Shown one piece after another: positions 17,157 through 26,209 of a stretch of DNA of 64,000 bases. The translations under genes and the position numbers were made by a program. Each line of letters opens with the position of its first letter. Position 1 is the stretch's first letter. Under the pieces are notes generated by a model that made no database searches, had not been told where the DNA came from, and saw only the letters and a program-made list of their open reading frames with translations. The stretch lies in the NCBI GenBank assembly GCA_965200805.1, contig OZ241384.1:3162001-3226000 (forward strand), in the 5' to 3' direction. Source of the DNA: MPNP01 sp026709725. GTDB lineage: Bacteria > Pseudomonadota > Alphaproteobacteria > Rhodobacterales > Rhodobacteraceae.

Positions 17157-18086
17157 TCAGCCTGCAGTCTTCCCGGCCTTCACCTGTTGCCGCGCGAACA
17201 AGAGGAGCAGCATCAGGACCAGCGTGAGAAGAATCATCGATGCCGCGGCACCGAATGGCCAGTTCCCCGCATTGCCCTTGAACTGTTCCTCGATCAGTGA
17301 ACCGATCATGAAGTTCCTGGCACCGCCAAGGAGGTCGGGAGCCAGGAACGATCCCAGCGATGGGACGAACACAAGGATGCAGCCCGCCAGCACACCCGGT
17401 TTGACCGCTGGCAGAATCACCCGTGTCAAAGTGGTCGTCCTGGAGGCGTACAGATCTGCCGCGGCCTCGGACAGGGTGAAGTTGTAGCGTTCGACCGCTG
17501 CATAAATCGGCAACACCATGAAGGGCAAGTAGGAATAGAAGAGGCCAATCTGCACTCCGATGTTTGTGTTGACAATAACCAGGGGAGTGTCGATGAGGCC
17601 CATGGCAATGAGAAAATCGTTCAGCGTCCCCTGATCCCGCAACAGAAACTTCATCGAGACGGTGCGGATCAGCAGATTGACCCAGTACGGTATCGTGACC
17701 AGAAACACCCAGATCGGACGCATCCGCGCCGGTCTTGTGGCAATGAAGTAGGCAGTCGGGAAGCCGATGGCGAGGCTCAGAACCGTTGCCGTTGCCGCCT
17801 GCCAGATCGAACGCCAGAAGATCGTGATGTAGGTCCACTCGATTCTGGCGGGTTCGTCGCCGAACAGGCCGCGATCAAGGAAGAACTGATCGTAGGCGGC
17901 AAGGCTGAATTCCCAGATGACGCCGCCCCGGAATTCCTTGGTCAGGAATGAGTAGATGAGCATCATGGCCACAGGCACGAGAACCAGAATGGCCAGCGTC
18001 ACCCATGCCGGCATCAGGAGCCAGTTTCGGGCTTCCCGATACGTATCCATGGATGCGCTGCCGCCGCCTGCTGCCCCGGTTGCCAT
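17157..18086 (-). CDS. ABC transporter permease, PotB/PotH-like
   Basis: A 309-residue permease with an N-terminal hydrophobic segment (LLMPAWVTLAILVLVPVAMM), a large periplasmic loop (EFRGGVIWEFSLAAYDQFFL), and the EAA loop SEAAADLYASRTTTLTRVIL before PAVKPGVLAGCILVF. The start ATG overlaps the stop of the ATPase gene by one base (TGATG), indicating coupled translation. The length and the position between ATPase and second permease are standard for the polyamine transporter family. Its first ten residues are Gly/Ala/Ser-rich, so an internal ATG (MDTYREARNWLL) is a possible alternative start. Confidence 0.93.
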   Translation of the reverse strand: MATGAAGGGSASMDTYREARNWLLMPAWVTLAILVLVPVAMMLIYSFLTKEFRGGVIWEFSLAAYDQFFLDRGLFGDEPARIEWTYITIFWRSIWQAATATVLSLAIGFPTAYFIATRPARMRPIWVFLVTIPYWVNLLIRTVSMKFLLRDQGTLNDFLIAMGLIDTPLVIVNTNIGVQIGLFYSYLPFMVLPIYAAVERYNFTLSEAAADLYASRTTTLTRVILPAVKPGVLAGCILVFVPSLGSFLAPDLLGGARNFMIGSLIEEQFKGNAGNWPFGAAASMILLTLVLMLLLLFARQQVKAGKTAG

Positions 18087-19183
18087 CAGTCTGCCAGGAG
18101 GCGTGCTGCCCCGGGCTCCATGTTCACGACGACTTCGCTGCCGGACTCAAACAGTCGCCTGTTGCCACGATCCGAGTTGGATGTCCGGACGATGAAATCG
18201 GGTCCATCATCAAGAACAACAAGCGTTGTAATGTCGGTGCCAACGAAAATGTTTTCCTTTACGCACCCACAAAAACTCAATGATTCCTCTGGGCTTTTTG
18301 ACATCCAGAGCCGTTCCGGCCGAATCGACATATGCACTTTCGAGCCAGGGCCGATCCCATCCACCGCAGGACAGATCACTTCGTGACCGCCGCGCAGATG
18401 GCAGACCGCCCGTCCGCCGGCTATCCTGTCCACAGATACTTCCAGAAGATTCGTCTCACCGATAAAATCGGCCACGAACATGTTGTGCGGGCGTTCGTAG
18501 ATGTCGGTCGGAGCACCCAACTGCTGGATCTCGCCTGCCGACATGACGGCAAGCCGGTCCGACATGGTCAGTGCTTCCTCCTGATCGTGGGTGACAAAAA
18601 TAAAGGTGATACCGGTTTCGCGCTGCAGATGCTTGAGTTCCAGCTGCATGGCCTTGCGCAGCTTCAGGTCAAGCGCCGAAAGCGGCTCGTCCAGCAGCAG
18701 CACTTTCGGGCGCGGGGCAAGTGCACGGGCCAGAGCCACGCGTTGCTGTTGACCGCCTGAAAGCTGGTTGGGCTTGCGGGCCAGAAACTGGCTGAGCTGC
18801 ACAAGCTCCAGCATCTCACCGGCACGCTGGCGGGCAATCGTTTTGGACTCACCGTTCATTTCAACGCCAAACGCGACATTCTCGAGAACTGTCATGTGCG
18901 GGAACAGGGCGTAGTTCTGGAAAACCGTGTTCACCGGGCGCTTGTTGGGCGGCAAATTCTCCAGATCGTCACCGAACAGGGAAATGGTTCCCTCGGTGAC
19001 ATGCTCAAACCCGGCGATCATCCGCAACAATGTTGTCTTTCCACATCCAGAGGGCCCAAGCAGCGTGAAATACTCATTGTCCGCGATCGAGAGCGAGATG
19101 GACCTGAGTGCCGTGAAATCGTCGTAGCGCTTGACGACATCCCGCACATCAACCGCAATCCGTTCATTGTCAGACAAGCGCAC
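18086..19183 (-). CDS. ABC transporter ATP-binding protein, PotA/PotG-like
   Basis: A 365-residue ATPase that powers the importer. Walker A is LLGPSGCGKTTLLRMIAG, the Q loop is NTVFQNYALFPHM, the signature is LSGGQQQRVALARALA, and Walker B is KVLLLDEPLSALD, followed by the switch histidine in FIFVTHDQEEAL. A C-terminal regulatory TOBE-like domain follows (MFVADFIGETNLLEVSVD onward), as in PotA. The likely start is GTG at 19183 or TTG at 19177, both close behind AAAGAG; no ATG fits. It is the first gene of the importer operon. Confidence 0.95.
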   Translation of the reverse strand: MRLSDNERIAVDVRDVVKRYDDFTALRSISLSIADNEYFTLLGPSGCGKTTLLRMIAGFEHVTEGTISLFGDDLENLPPNKRPVNTVFQNYALFPHMTVLENVAFGVEMNGESKTIARQRAGEMLELVQLSQFLARKPNQLSGGQQQRVALARALAPRPKVLLLDEPLSALDLKLRKAMQLELKHLQRETGITFIFVTHDQEEALTMSDRLAVMSAGEIQQLGAPTDIYERPHNMFVADFIGETNLLEVSVDRIAGGRAVCHLRGGHEVICPAVDGIGPGSKVHMSIRPERLWMSKSPEESLSFCGCVKENIFVGTDITTLVVLDDGPDFIVRTSNSDRGNRRLFESGSEVVVNMEPGAARLLAD

Positions 19184-19261
19184 CTCTTTCAGCGTTCAGG
19201 GTCCCGGTCCACCCTACACCGCCAATCTGTCGCACTGAACAATTGATATCCTCACCATTCG

Positions 19262-19276
19262 TTAGGTCCAGCCTAA
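19262..19276. promoter_or_regulatory. Inverted repeat upstream of the importer operon
   Basis: TTAGG-TCCAG-CCTAA is a perfect inverted repeat with five-base arms and a five-base centre, about 80-90 bp upstream of the ATPase start. The spacing would suit an operator or activator site for this operon, for example for the LysR protein at 7194, but five-base arms occur often by chance. Confidence 0.25.
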
Positions 19277-19582
19277 TCGTGTGGAAAACGGTCACTGATC
19301 ACTGCGGACCGCGGGTGGCTCAGACGGCCAACATGCCTGCCTGCAGCATGGCAGGCGGCCCCGGCCACCCGATCAATGAAGGCAGGGACGCTCTCCACCG
19401 TCCTGCCCGCCCGCATCACACTTCCCCGGAACGCCCCGAGTCCGGCAGGGACAGTCCCGCTCGGGCACAGCCAGCCATCCGGCACCCGGTGATGCTCCCA
19501 ATCGCCGTGCGCCTCTTCTAGACCGGAATGACTGTCCTGATTCCCTGTGCGTCGAGATTGGCGGTTCATGGACGGCATCGTC

Positions 19583-19622
19583 TTCGTTTTGTATACCGGG
19601 ACTTCGTTTTGCGTACCGGGAC
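19583..19622. repeat. 20-bp tandem duplication
   Basis: Two adjacent copies of TTCGTTTTGTATACCGGGAC, the second differing at two positions (TA to CG). It is in non-coding DNA and its role is unknown. Confidence 0.8.
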
Positions 19623-20010
19623 GCCCTGGCGCGACCCTCCCGAGCACGATGGCCCTCGAGGTCGACAGAGCCCGCACCACCCCCGGAGCCGGAACGGCAC
19701 CGGGGCGCGGATCATGCGGGGCCTGCGGCATACACGGGTGATGACAGTGACGATGGTGATGCAGTCCGCCTGCGCATGCCGGACTCCTCCGCTGCCATCA
19801 TTGGGATCATGGGTCCAGGCACACAAGCACACCGCCGTGCCCTGCTGAACGGTCCAGGAATGGCCCGCCCCTGATTGACATCCCGCACCAGATCGGGCTG
19901 AGCCGCGGCGGGCGGGCAACAGTGACAGCTCCTGTATCAGTGACAGGAGAAGGCCTGATAGTTCTGATCAGGAACGCAATTCCAGAACCTTTCGTTCATC
20001 TCCTCCTTCG

Positions 20011-21081
20011 TCATATTTTAGTCAACTTTAGCAACAGATCATGCCAAGCACGGCGGTGCACATGATCAGCCCGTCTGTCCAATTCCGTTCCGATTTCACG
20101 CAACATCGTTGGCCGCCAGTCTTCGGAAAGCAGCACAAACGCCGCATTGGCCAAATCCACAATATCAATCTGATTGATATTCAGGCCGGACGCCCACGCT
20201 GTTTCCACATTGCGGCGAATTTCCTCTCGTTCATCCTCCCTAACATCAGAAGTGGCAAAAAGGAGGCTCGAAAGTGGATCGGAAGACGCTCTGGCTTTAC
20301 GCGTTGAAGATCGAATGTCCGCCATGGTCAGGGCCCGATCCTTGACCTCAACCGCTAACACCAAGTTTCCGCTACCGTCGAAGCACATTACATCGCCGGG
20401 CACGCCGCCGGATGAATCAGATTCATTCAGCCCCTGCGACGTCACACTTTCAAAGATTGAGAATGAGCGGCCCAGCACAGCCATCATTGCCGCTGTCACG
20501 ACCAGCGGACGCAAACCACCGCTTGCCTCTGCAAGAAAAGTTTCCAAAGCACCAAGCATCTGTGGCAGACTGACGCGGAGCGGTACCTGATACCCAAAGG
20601 ATTGAGCCGCATAGCGCCGTGCAGCACTTTCCAAACAGCAAACAAAAGCCGCCTCAAGATCGGATTTGGACACATCATCCAAAGGCGACAGGTAGGCAAC
20701 CAGGGCCTCCCACTCCTTACGACGACGCAATTGCCGCATTCCTTTATCAAGTCTGGGTCGTCGTAATGGATTGTTGACATATGGATCTGGGCTTTTACCC
20801 AATACATCGTGATTATCAGCTACCCACGGAACGATGACAGCAGAACAGAAACTTCTCGGATCCCACGCACCCGGAGTTTCGTGCTCCCCAACCTGTAGGG
20901 ACAGCAAACTGCGGTCCATATTGGCAATTTTGCCCAGCATTTGAGTTAGGATCGCGTAGCGGATTGATGCCAACTCCGAGTTCACAAGGCGGTCAATCTC
21001 AACATTTGGTTCTCCCGACCCAGCCTCAAGAACACGACTCCAGGCTTCATCAAGCCACTGGCGCACTTCAATATTGTTCAT
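20011..21081 (-). CDS. Type II restriction endonuclease, SacI-like family
   Basis: A 356-residue protein that fits the SacI endonuclease family in length and layout, by my reading. A PD-(D/E)xK-type nuclease core is visible: Asp in GGVPGDVMCFDG, then LVLAVEVKDRALT carrying the E-x-K pair, and later LSSLLFATSDVREDERE. It would cut unmodified DNA; the recognition sequence cannot be read. The ATG overlaps the stop of the upstream methylase by four bases (ATGA), the normal linkage of a restriction-modification pair with the methylase translated first. The protein contains no obvious frameshift or stop, so the system looks intact. The family assignment is from memory of the family pattern and needs a profile search. 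Confidence 0.7.
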   Translation of the reverse strand: MNNIEVRQWLDEAWSRVLEAGSGEPNVEIDRLVNSELASIRYAILTQMLGKIANMDRSLLSLQVGEHETPGAWDPRSFCSAVIVPWVADNHDVLGKSPDPYVNNPLRRPRLDKGMRQLRRRKEWEALVAYLSPLDDVSKSDLEAAFVCCLESAARRYAAQSFGYQVPLRVSLPQMLGALETFLAEASGGLRPLVVTAAMMAVLGRSFSIFESVTSQGLNESDSSGGVPGDVMCFDGSGNLVLAVEVKDRALTMADIRSSTRKARASSDPLSSLLFATSDVREDEREEIRRNVETAWASGLNINQIDIVDLANAAFVLLSEDWRPTMLREIGTELDRRADHVHRRAWHDLLLKLTKI

Positions 21082-21953
21082 GGCTTGAAATTCAGCCAGA
21101 CCGATTCACGGCGAGGCTTGCGCACTGAAGGACAATTTCGTTCCTCTGCGTCCACACGATGCCATCTCCTGTAAAGGCGGTCATAAAGATCCGTCCGGTA
21201 GCCAGAGAGCACCACGCGACCTCGAACACGGTTCAGCACTTCCGCAAGCACTTCATGATCAGCATCTGTCATTTCATAGCCGTAGGCGGATGCATCGCCG
21301 CGCGCTGAATGTACATAGGGTGGGTCTACATAGAACACGGTTTCCGGTGTATCGTAGCGCTGAATAACTTCAATCGCGGGAGCATTCTCGATCTGCACCC
21401 TTTGCAGTCGTTGCACGATCTCGGAAAGGCCCTCAACAGAGCCAAGCCACCTTGAAACTGCGCCGGACATTCCTGCTCGGGACGTAAGCACACAGTGCGC
21501 CCAACGACCTTCACTGCTTGTTTGAGCCAGTCCCGTACGTGTCTGACGAGCACGGATGTAGAATCGGCGAGCGCGTTCAAGTTTCGATAATCCCCGCTCA
21601 GATGTGCAAGCCTGTACCAATTCCTCCCGCGAAAAGGGTGTCAGGCCGATGGCTTTTATCAGCCTGGGGCCCTGATTGCGCAGTGTTTCAAAAAAATTCA
21701 CAAGTTCTGAATCCAGATCATTATAGGTCTCGACCTGGTATGGATGCACATTGAGCATGACCGCGGCCGAACCGCCAAAGACATCGCAGAAATGCGTTGC
21801 ATCTTGAGGAATCATGGGAAGCAGAAAATCAAGGTGTGAGAATTTTCCACCATACCAACCGAAGGCGATCATTTTTCCTGATCGTCGCTTTGCGATGCGG
21901 CGGCCGGTTCCGGTTGAATTAACCTTGGGAGCAACTTTGGCGTGAATGTTCAT
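21078..21953 (-). CDS. D12-class DNA adenine methyltransferase (Dam family)
   Basis: A 291-residue N6-adenine methyltransferase. The AdoMet-binding region appears as MIAFGWYGGKFSHLDFLLP and FCDVFGGSAAVMLNV, and the catalytic motif is DPPY in VFYVDPPYVHSARGD. YNDLDSELVNFF is another conserved Dam-family motif. The first 27 residues (basic, GTGRRIAKRRSGK) precede the family's normal start, so MIAFGW may be the real beginning. It is translationally coupled to the SacI-like endonuclease and would protect its sites. The prototype SacI system uses a cytosine-C5 methylase, so this adenine-methylase partner is a difference worth noting. Confidence 0.9.
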   Translation of the reverse strand: MNIHAKVAPKVNSTGTGRRIAKRRSGKMIAFGWYGGKFSHLDFLLPMIPQDATHFCDVFGGSAAVMLNVHPYQVETYNDLDSELVNFFETLRNQGPRLIKAIGLTPFSREELVQACTSERGLSKLERARRFYIRARQTRTGLAQTSSEGRWAHCVLTSRAGMSGAVSRWLGSVEGLSEIVQRLQRVQIENAPAIEVIQRYDTPETVFYVDPPYVHSARGDASAYGYEMTDADHEVLAEVLNRVRGRVVLSGYRTDLYDRLYRRWHRVDAEERNCPSVRKPRRESVWLNFKP

Positions 21954-22552
21954 GACTGCGGCCCAAACGTCAAACCATTACCCACAACCAAATCAACATA
22001 CCTCGCTCGCCTTCCATCCATTCCTGAAATCATTCCTGGCATTTTGTGGCCCCGCTTCCAGTCTTCAGGGGCTGTTGTGATTTGCGGCAACCCATCGACA
22101 TGCTATTGCGGATGCACGGGTGACCGCTTGCGGTTCTGATGGGGCGTGGTCTTGCGGGCCGCCTGCCTGAATGTCTGCCAAACCATGATGCGATGAGTGC
22201 GGGTCCCTCGACCAGAGGGTCTCGGCGAAACACTTTTCCACCCTTGCATCACCGAGGAAACCCCTGGAGAGTTCGGGAGGGCAAAACCCTCGTGATCATG
22301 CTTTCCGGGCACTTTGTGTGCCACACTCTCACTCCTGTTGAGCATGATTGATTATTCCCACCCATAACGCACTTGCCAGTCTCGGAGTGAAGGCACGCCC
22401 CCGAACGTTTATCAGGGTCATCCTCACTGCACAGAAGTCGCTCCTGCTCAGGCTTGATACCCGGCGGAATGGTACCTCATGCTGGAGAGGGGGTGTTGAA
22501 TTCCCCTGATCCATCAGGACATGGCGTTGATCAGATGCTGACAGGGCGCTCA
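21954..22552. other. 599-bp region without a convincing gene
   Basis: Between the methylase start and the uvrA end. The minus frame 22103-22345 (80 codons) and several plus frames have no recognisable similarity. The promoter of the restriction-modification pair should be in 21954-22100, where the sequence is less GC-rich, but no clear hexamers were found. Confidence 0.5.
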
Positions 22553-25447
22553 TCAGGCTGCGGCTTTTGTCACAGAATTCAGTATCGGTTTGAGGAAGCG
22601 ACCCGTGTGGCTTGCCGGACAGTCGGCAACGGTCTCGGGTGTCCCGGCCACAACAATCTCTCCACCACCTGCACCTCCCTCCGGTCCGAGATCAATGAGC
22701 CAGTCAGCGGTCTTGATGACATCGAGATTGTGCTCGATGACGACCACAGTGTTCCCGTTGTCGACAAACTCATGAAGAATTTGGAGCAGATTGCGGATAT
22801 CCTCAAAATGCAGCCCTGTCGTCGGTTCATCAAGCAGATAGAGAGTCCGGCCATCCCCCCGCCTGGAGAGTTCCTTCGCAAGTTTGACCCGCTGGGCTTC
22901 ACCCCCCGAGAGCATTGGAGCGGGATGGCCAACCTTCATATAGCCAAGTCCGGCCCGGACAAGCGTATCGAGTTTGGAATGGATCGCCGGAATGGCGGAA
23001 AAGAGTTCAAAGGCCTCAAGGATCGTCATATCGAGGACATCAGCGATGGAATGTCCCTGATACTTGACTTGCAGTGTCTGGCGCGTGAACCGCCTGCCAT
23101 GGCATTTTTCACATGTCACAAAGACATCGGGCAGAAAGTGCATCTGGACCCGTATCAGACCATCACCCTGGCATTCCTCGCAACGACCGCCCTTGACATT
23201 GAACGAGAAGATGCCGGGTTTGTAGCCACGCGTCCGGGCTTCGGGCAATTCGGCAAACAGGTTGCGGATATGATCAAAAGCCTTGGTGTAGGTGGCCGGG
23301 TTGGACCGGGGTGTCCGACCAATGGGCTGCTGGTTGATGTGGATGGTTCTGCTGATGTGTTCCATGCCAAGCATCTGCATGCAATGCTCATAGTGCCAGA
23401 CGCCCTGGCAGGCATTGTGAATGTTTCTGTTGAGGACATCAAACGCAAGGGACGATTTCCCGCTGCCCGAGACACCCGTAATGCAGACAAGCCTGCCGAG
23501 GGGAATCCTGACATCAATCGTCTTCAGGTTGTTGACCGCTGCCCCCATGATTTTCAGACTGCGACCGGTTCCGCGCCGCCGGGTCCGGGGAACGGCAATG
23601 GATCGATTGCCGGAGAGATACAGACCCGTAAGCGATGCCGGATTGGCGGCGATTTCCTCCGGTGTGCCGGTGGCAACGATCTGGCCGCCATGAATTCCGG
23701 CTCCGGGGCCAAAGTCAATCACATGATCGGCTTCCCTGATCGCTTCTTCGTCATGTTCAACAACAAGGACGGTGTTGCCACGGTTGCGAAGCTCGCACAG
23801 CGTCTCGATCAACCGGCGGTTGTCACGCTGGTGGAGACCGATTGAGGGCTCGTCAAGAACATAGAGGACGCCGGTCAACCCCTTGCCAATCTGGCTGGCG
23901 AGGCGAATCCGCTGACTTTCCCCACCCGACAGCGTCCCCGCCGACCGGGCAAGGGTCAGATAATCCAGGCCGACATTGACCAGAAAACCAAGTCGTTCCC
24001 GCAATTCGCGCAGGATCGGGTCGGCAATCATCATCTGTTTTGATGACAGGGTCGCGGGAAGTTGATCAATCCAGTCCCTGGCGTCCTGGATCGTCAGTTC
24101 GGCCAATTCACCAATATGCAGACCGGCAAGCTTGACGGCGAGAGCTTCCGGCTTCAGGCGATGCCCCCCGCAGGTCGAGCAGGTCCGGAGCGTGATGTAT
24201 TTGTCGAGACGCCAGTTGCGCGAGGAGCCCGATAACGGATACCGGCTCTCCAACTCCCCCACAAGACCAATGTAGGGCTGATGAACCTTGTACTGGCTCC
24301 CGATATAGATATCGATTGCCCGCTCACCCGTTCCACGAAACACCGCCTGCTTGAAATCCTCAGGCAGGTGCTTCCAGGGATGGTCGGGATCAATCCTGTA
24401 AATGTTCATGAGGTCAGTGAGAAAATCCCACTGGTTCAGAAGCCCCTCCCGCAGCGGCAGAATCGGATTGTGCCGCATGCTGCATTCATGATCGACCATC
24501 TTGTGCCCGTCATAGAAATACTCGGTGCCCAACCCGTCACAGCCGGGACAGGAGCCCATATGGGCATTGAAGGAAAACAGTCTTGGCTCGATTTCGGCGA
24601 TCGTGAAACCCGAGACCGGGCAGGCATAGCGCTCCGAAAAGCGAATTGTCCTGGGTGGGTCCTCGTCAATCAGGACAAGATCCGCTGTCCCGTTGCCATG
24701 CTCAAGAGAGGTCCTCAACGAATCTTCAAGTCGCTCTTCGGCGGCCTCGCCGATGACGATCCGGTCGACCAGCAGGTCGATGTCATGGCGCTTGTTCTTG
24801 GCCAGACGCGGCAGTTTATCGAGCATCACGGTCTTGCCGTCAATAACGCAGCGCACAAATCCAAGGCGCATGTAGTCTTTCAGTTCCTGCTGAAACGTCC
24901 CCTTGCGCTCCCTGACGATGGGAGCCTGCAGATGGGCACGCGACCCCGGCTTCTGTTGGTTTATCCGGTCGATCATGTCCGATATCTGCTGGGCCACAAT
25001 CGGCAGCCCCGTCGCCGGGGAGTGCGGAACTCCCGCCCGGGCAAACAGCAGGCGCAGATAGTCATGGATTTCGGTGATTGTTCCCACCGTCGAGCGGGGA
25101 TTGCGTGATGTGGTTTTCTGCTCGATGGCAATTGCAGGCGACAGGCCGGTGATCAGATCAACATCGGGTTTTTCGATCTGGCCGAGAAATTGACGGGCAT
25201 AGACGGACAGGCTTTCGACATAACGACGCTGCCCCTCGGCATAGACTGTTCCCATCGCCAGTGACGACTTGCCGGACCCGCTGATCCCGGTGAACAGAAC
25301 CAGGTTATTGCGCGGGATATCAAGATCGACATCCCGCAGATTGTGCTCCCGGGCACCCCGGATACTGATATATTCTGGTGCCTTGACAACCACCGGGACT
25401 CTCTCCGACCTACCCTGCCCCGTCCATACCAGCCGGGCCCGATTCAT
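22553..25447 (-). CDS. uvrA: Excinuclease ABC subunit A
   Basis: A 964-residue DNA damage sensor of nucleotide excision repair. Two ABC ATPase modules are present: Walker A LFTGISGSGKSSLAMGTVYA and signature LSGGESQRIRLASQIG in the first, CITGVSGSGKSSLAFDVL and LSGGEAQRVKLAKELS in the second. The second zinc finger is complete (GGRCEECQGDG ... VTCEKCHGRRF). In the first one the pattern is CPVSGF ... GSCPGCDGLG, with Ser in place of one Cys, as I recall from other alphaproteobacterial UvrA proteins. GGGGGAG precedes the ATG at 25447. It is divergent from ssb, an arrangement common in alphaproteobacteria. Confidence 0.97.
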   Translation of the reverse strand: MNRARLVWTGQGRSERVPVVVKAPEYISIRGAREHNLRDVDLDIPRNNLVLFTGISGSGKSSLAMGTVYAEGQRRYVESLSVYARQFLGQIEKPDVDLITGLSPAIAIEQKTTSRNPRSTVGTITEIHDYLRLLFARAGVPHSPATGLPIVAQQISDMIDRINQQKPGSRAHLQAPIVRERKGTFQQELKDYMRLGFVRCVIDGKTVMLDKLPRLAKNKRHDIDLLVDRIVIGEAAEERLEDSLRTSLEHGNGTADLVLIDEDPPRTIRFSERYACPVSGFTIAEIEPRLFSFNAHMGSCPGCDGLGTEYFYDGHKMVDHECSMRHNPILPLREGLLNQWDFLTDLMNIYRIDPDHPWKHLPEDFKQAVFRGTGERAIDIYIGSQYKVHQPYIGLVGELESRYPLSGSSRNWRLDKYITLRTCSTCGGHRLKPEALAVKLAGLHIGELAELTIQDARDWIDQLPATLSSKQMMIADPILRELRERLGFLVNVGLDYLTLARSAGTLSGGESQRIRLASQIGKGLTGVLYVLDEPSIGLHQRDNRRLIETLCELRNRGNTVLVVEHDEEAIREADHVIDFGPGAGIHGGQIVATGTPEEIAANPASLTGLYLSGNRSIAVPRTRRRGTGRSLKIMGAAVNNLKTIDVRIPLGRLVCITGVSGSGKSSLAFDVLNRNIHNACQGVWHYEHCMQMLGMEHISRTIHINQQPIGRTPRSNPATYTKAFDHIRNLFAELPEARTRGYKPGIFSFNVKGGRCEECQGDGLIRVQMHFLPDVFVTCEKCHGRRFTRQTLQVKYQGHSIADVLDMTILEAFELFSAIPAIHSKLDTLVRAGLGYMKVGHPAPMLSGGEAQRVKLAKELSRRGDGRTLYLLDEPTTGLHFEDIRNLLQILHEFVDNGNTVVVIEHNLDVIKTADWLIDLGPEGGAGGGEIVVAGTPETVADCPASHTGRFLKPILNSVTKAAA

Positions 25448-25578
25448 GCAATCGACTCCCCCCTGTCGGCATTGGGCGATTTTCCGATCTCAAGCCAGTC
25501 GATTCTGCTGATTTCATCATTGCCAATTCTGGTGACCTGCACTAATGTCCGCTCACATTATTCGTTGGAGTTTCCTGT

Positions 25579-26088
25579 ATGCAAAAGTCAGTCAATCGCG
25601 TCACTCTCATTGGTGTCGTTGACCGTGAACCCGAGGTTCGTGATTTTCCGAGTGGTGGTCAGGTTCTCAGCGTCTGGGTCAAGACATCCGAGCAATGGAA
25701 TGACAGACAGACCGGTGAATTGCGTGAACGGTCGCAGACCAACCGGGTCAGTGTTTATGTTGCCCCCATGATTCGTGAACTCAGGGATTCCCTGCAGACC
25801 AATGATCTTGTCTATGTTGAGGGTCGGATGGAAACACGCCGTGTTGAAGACCAACACGGCGGCGAGCGCTACTTTACCGAGGTGTCAGTCCGTCCATACC
25901 ATGGCTCAATTGCCACTCTTGGCCAGATACAAATTTCCGAGTCAGGGGGTGGTGGCCACGCCTCCCCCGGTGCCCATGATGATCGCGGCTCAATTGACGG
26001 TGGATATGGCGGCGGACACCGGGGCAGTGACTCCGGGGCGGCACCCGCACCGGGTCAGGCGGACCCGGACGATGAAATCCCTTTCTGA
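25579..26088 (+). CDS. ssb: Single-stranded DNA-binding protein
   Basis: A 169-residue protein. The N-terminal OB fold (residues about 4-110) starts SVNRVTLIGVVDREPEVRDF and contains VWVKTSEQWNDRQTGE. A glycine-rich, low-complexity linker follows (about 117-155). The C-terminal acidic tip is DPDDEIPF, the segment that recruits partner proteins. TTGGAG precedes the ATG. The 131-bp space to the divergent uvrA start must contain both promoters. The next gene downstream is gyrA. Confidence 0.97.
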   Translation: MQKSVNRVTLIGVVDREPEVRDFPSGGQVLSVWVKTSEQWNDRQTGELRERSQTNRVSVYVAPMIRELRDSLQTNDLVYVEGRMETRRVEDQHGGERYFTEVSVRPYHGSIATLGQIQISESGGGGHASPGAHDDRGSIDGGYGGGHRGSDSGAAPAPGQADPDDEIPF

Positions 26089-26209
26089 TTCAACCGCCCC
26101 CTTCTGATTCAATGTCGGTTTTGCTCAGTCAGATGCCGCGGGTCCATGATGCCCCCGCATCTGGCTTTTGTTCCCTGTCTGAAATTGGCAGCGCAATGCC
26201 GGATCCGGC

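Larger units (their letters stand above)
19184..20010. other. 827-bp region without a convincing gene
   Basis: Upstream of the importer operon and downstream of the restriction gene. It contains a short inverted repeat (19262-19276) and a 20-bp tandem duplication (19583-19622), listed separately. Open frames on both strands are short and have no recognisable similarity. Confidence 0.55.

Noticed and set aside
16528..17838. 436-codon open frame on the minus strand
   Set aside because: It crosses the boundary of the two transporter permeases in another frame; both permeases have clear family motifs.
22454..23845. 463-codon open frame on the plus strand
   Set aside because: It lies antisense to uvrA and its product matches nothing; the uvrA reading is unambiguous.
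24560..24640. Missing cysteine in the first zinc site of UvrA (CPVSGF)
   Set aside because: As far as I recall this is a common variant in alphaproteobacterial UvrA and not a defect; the rest of the protein is intact.
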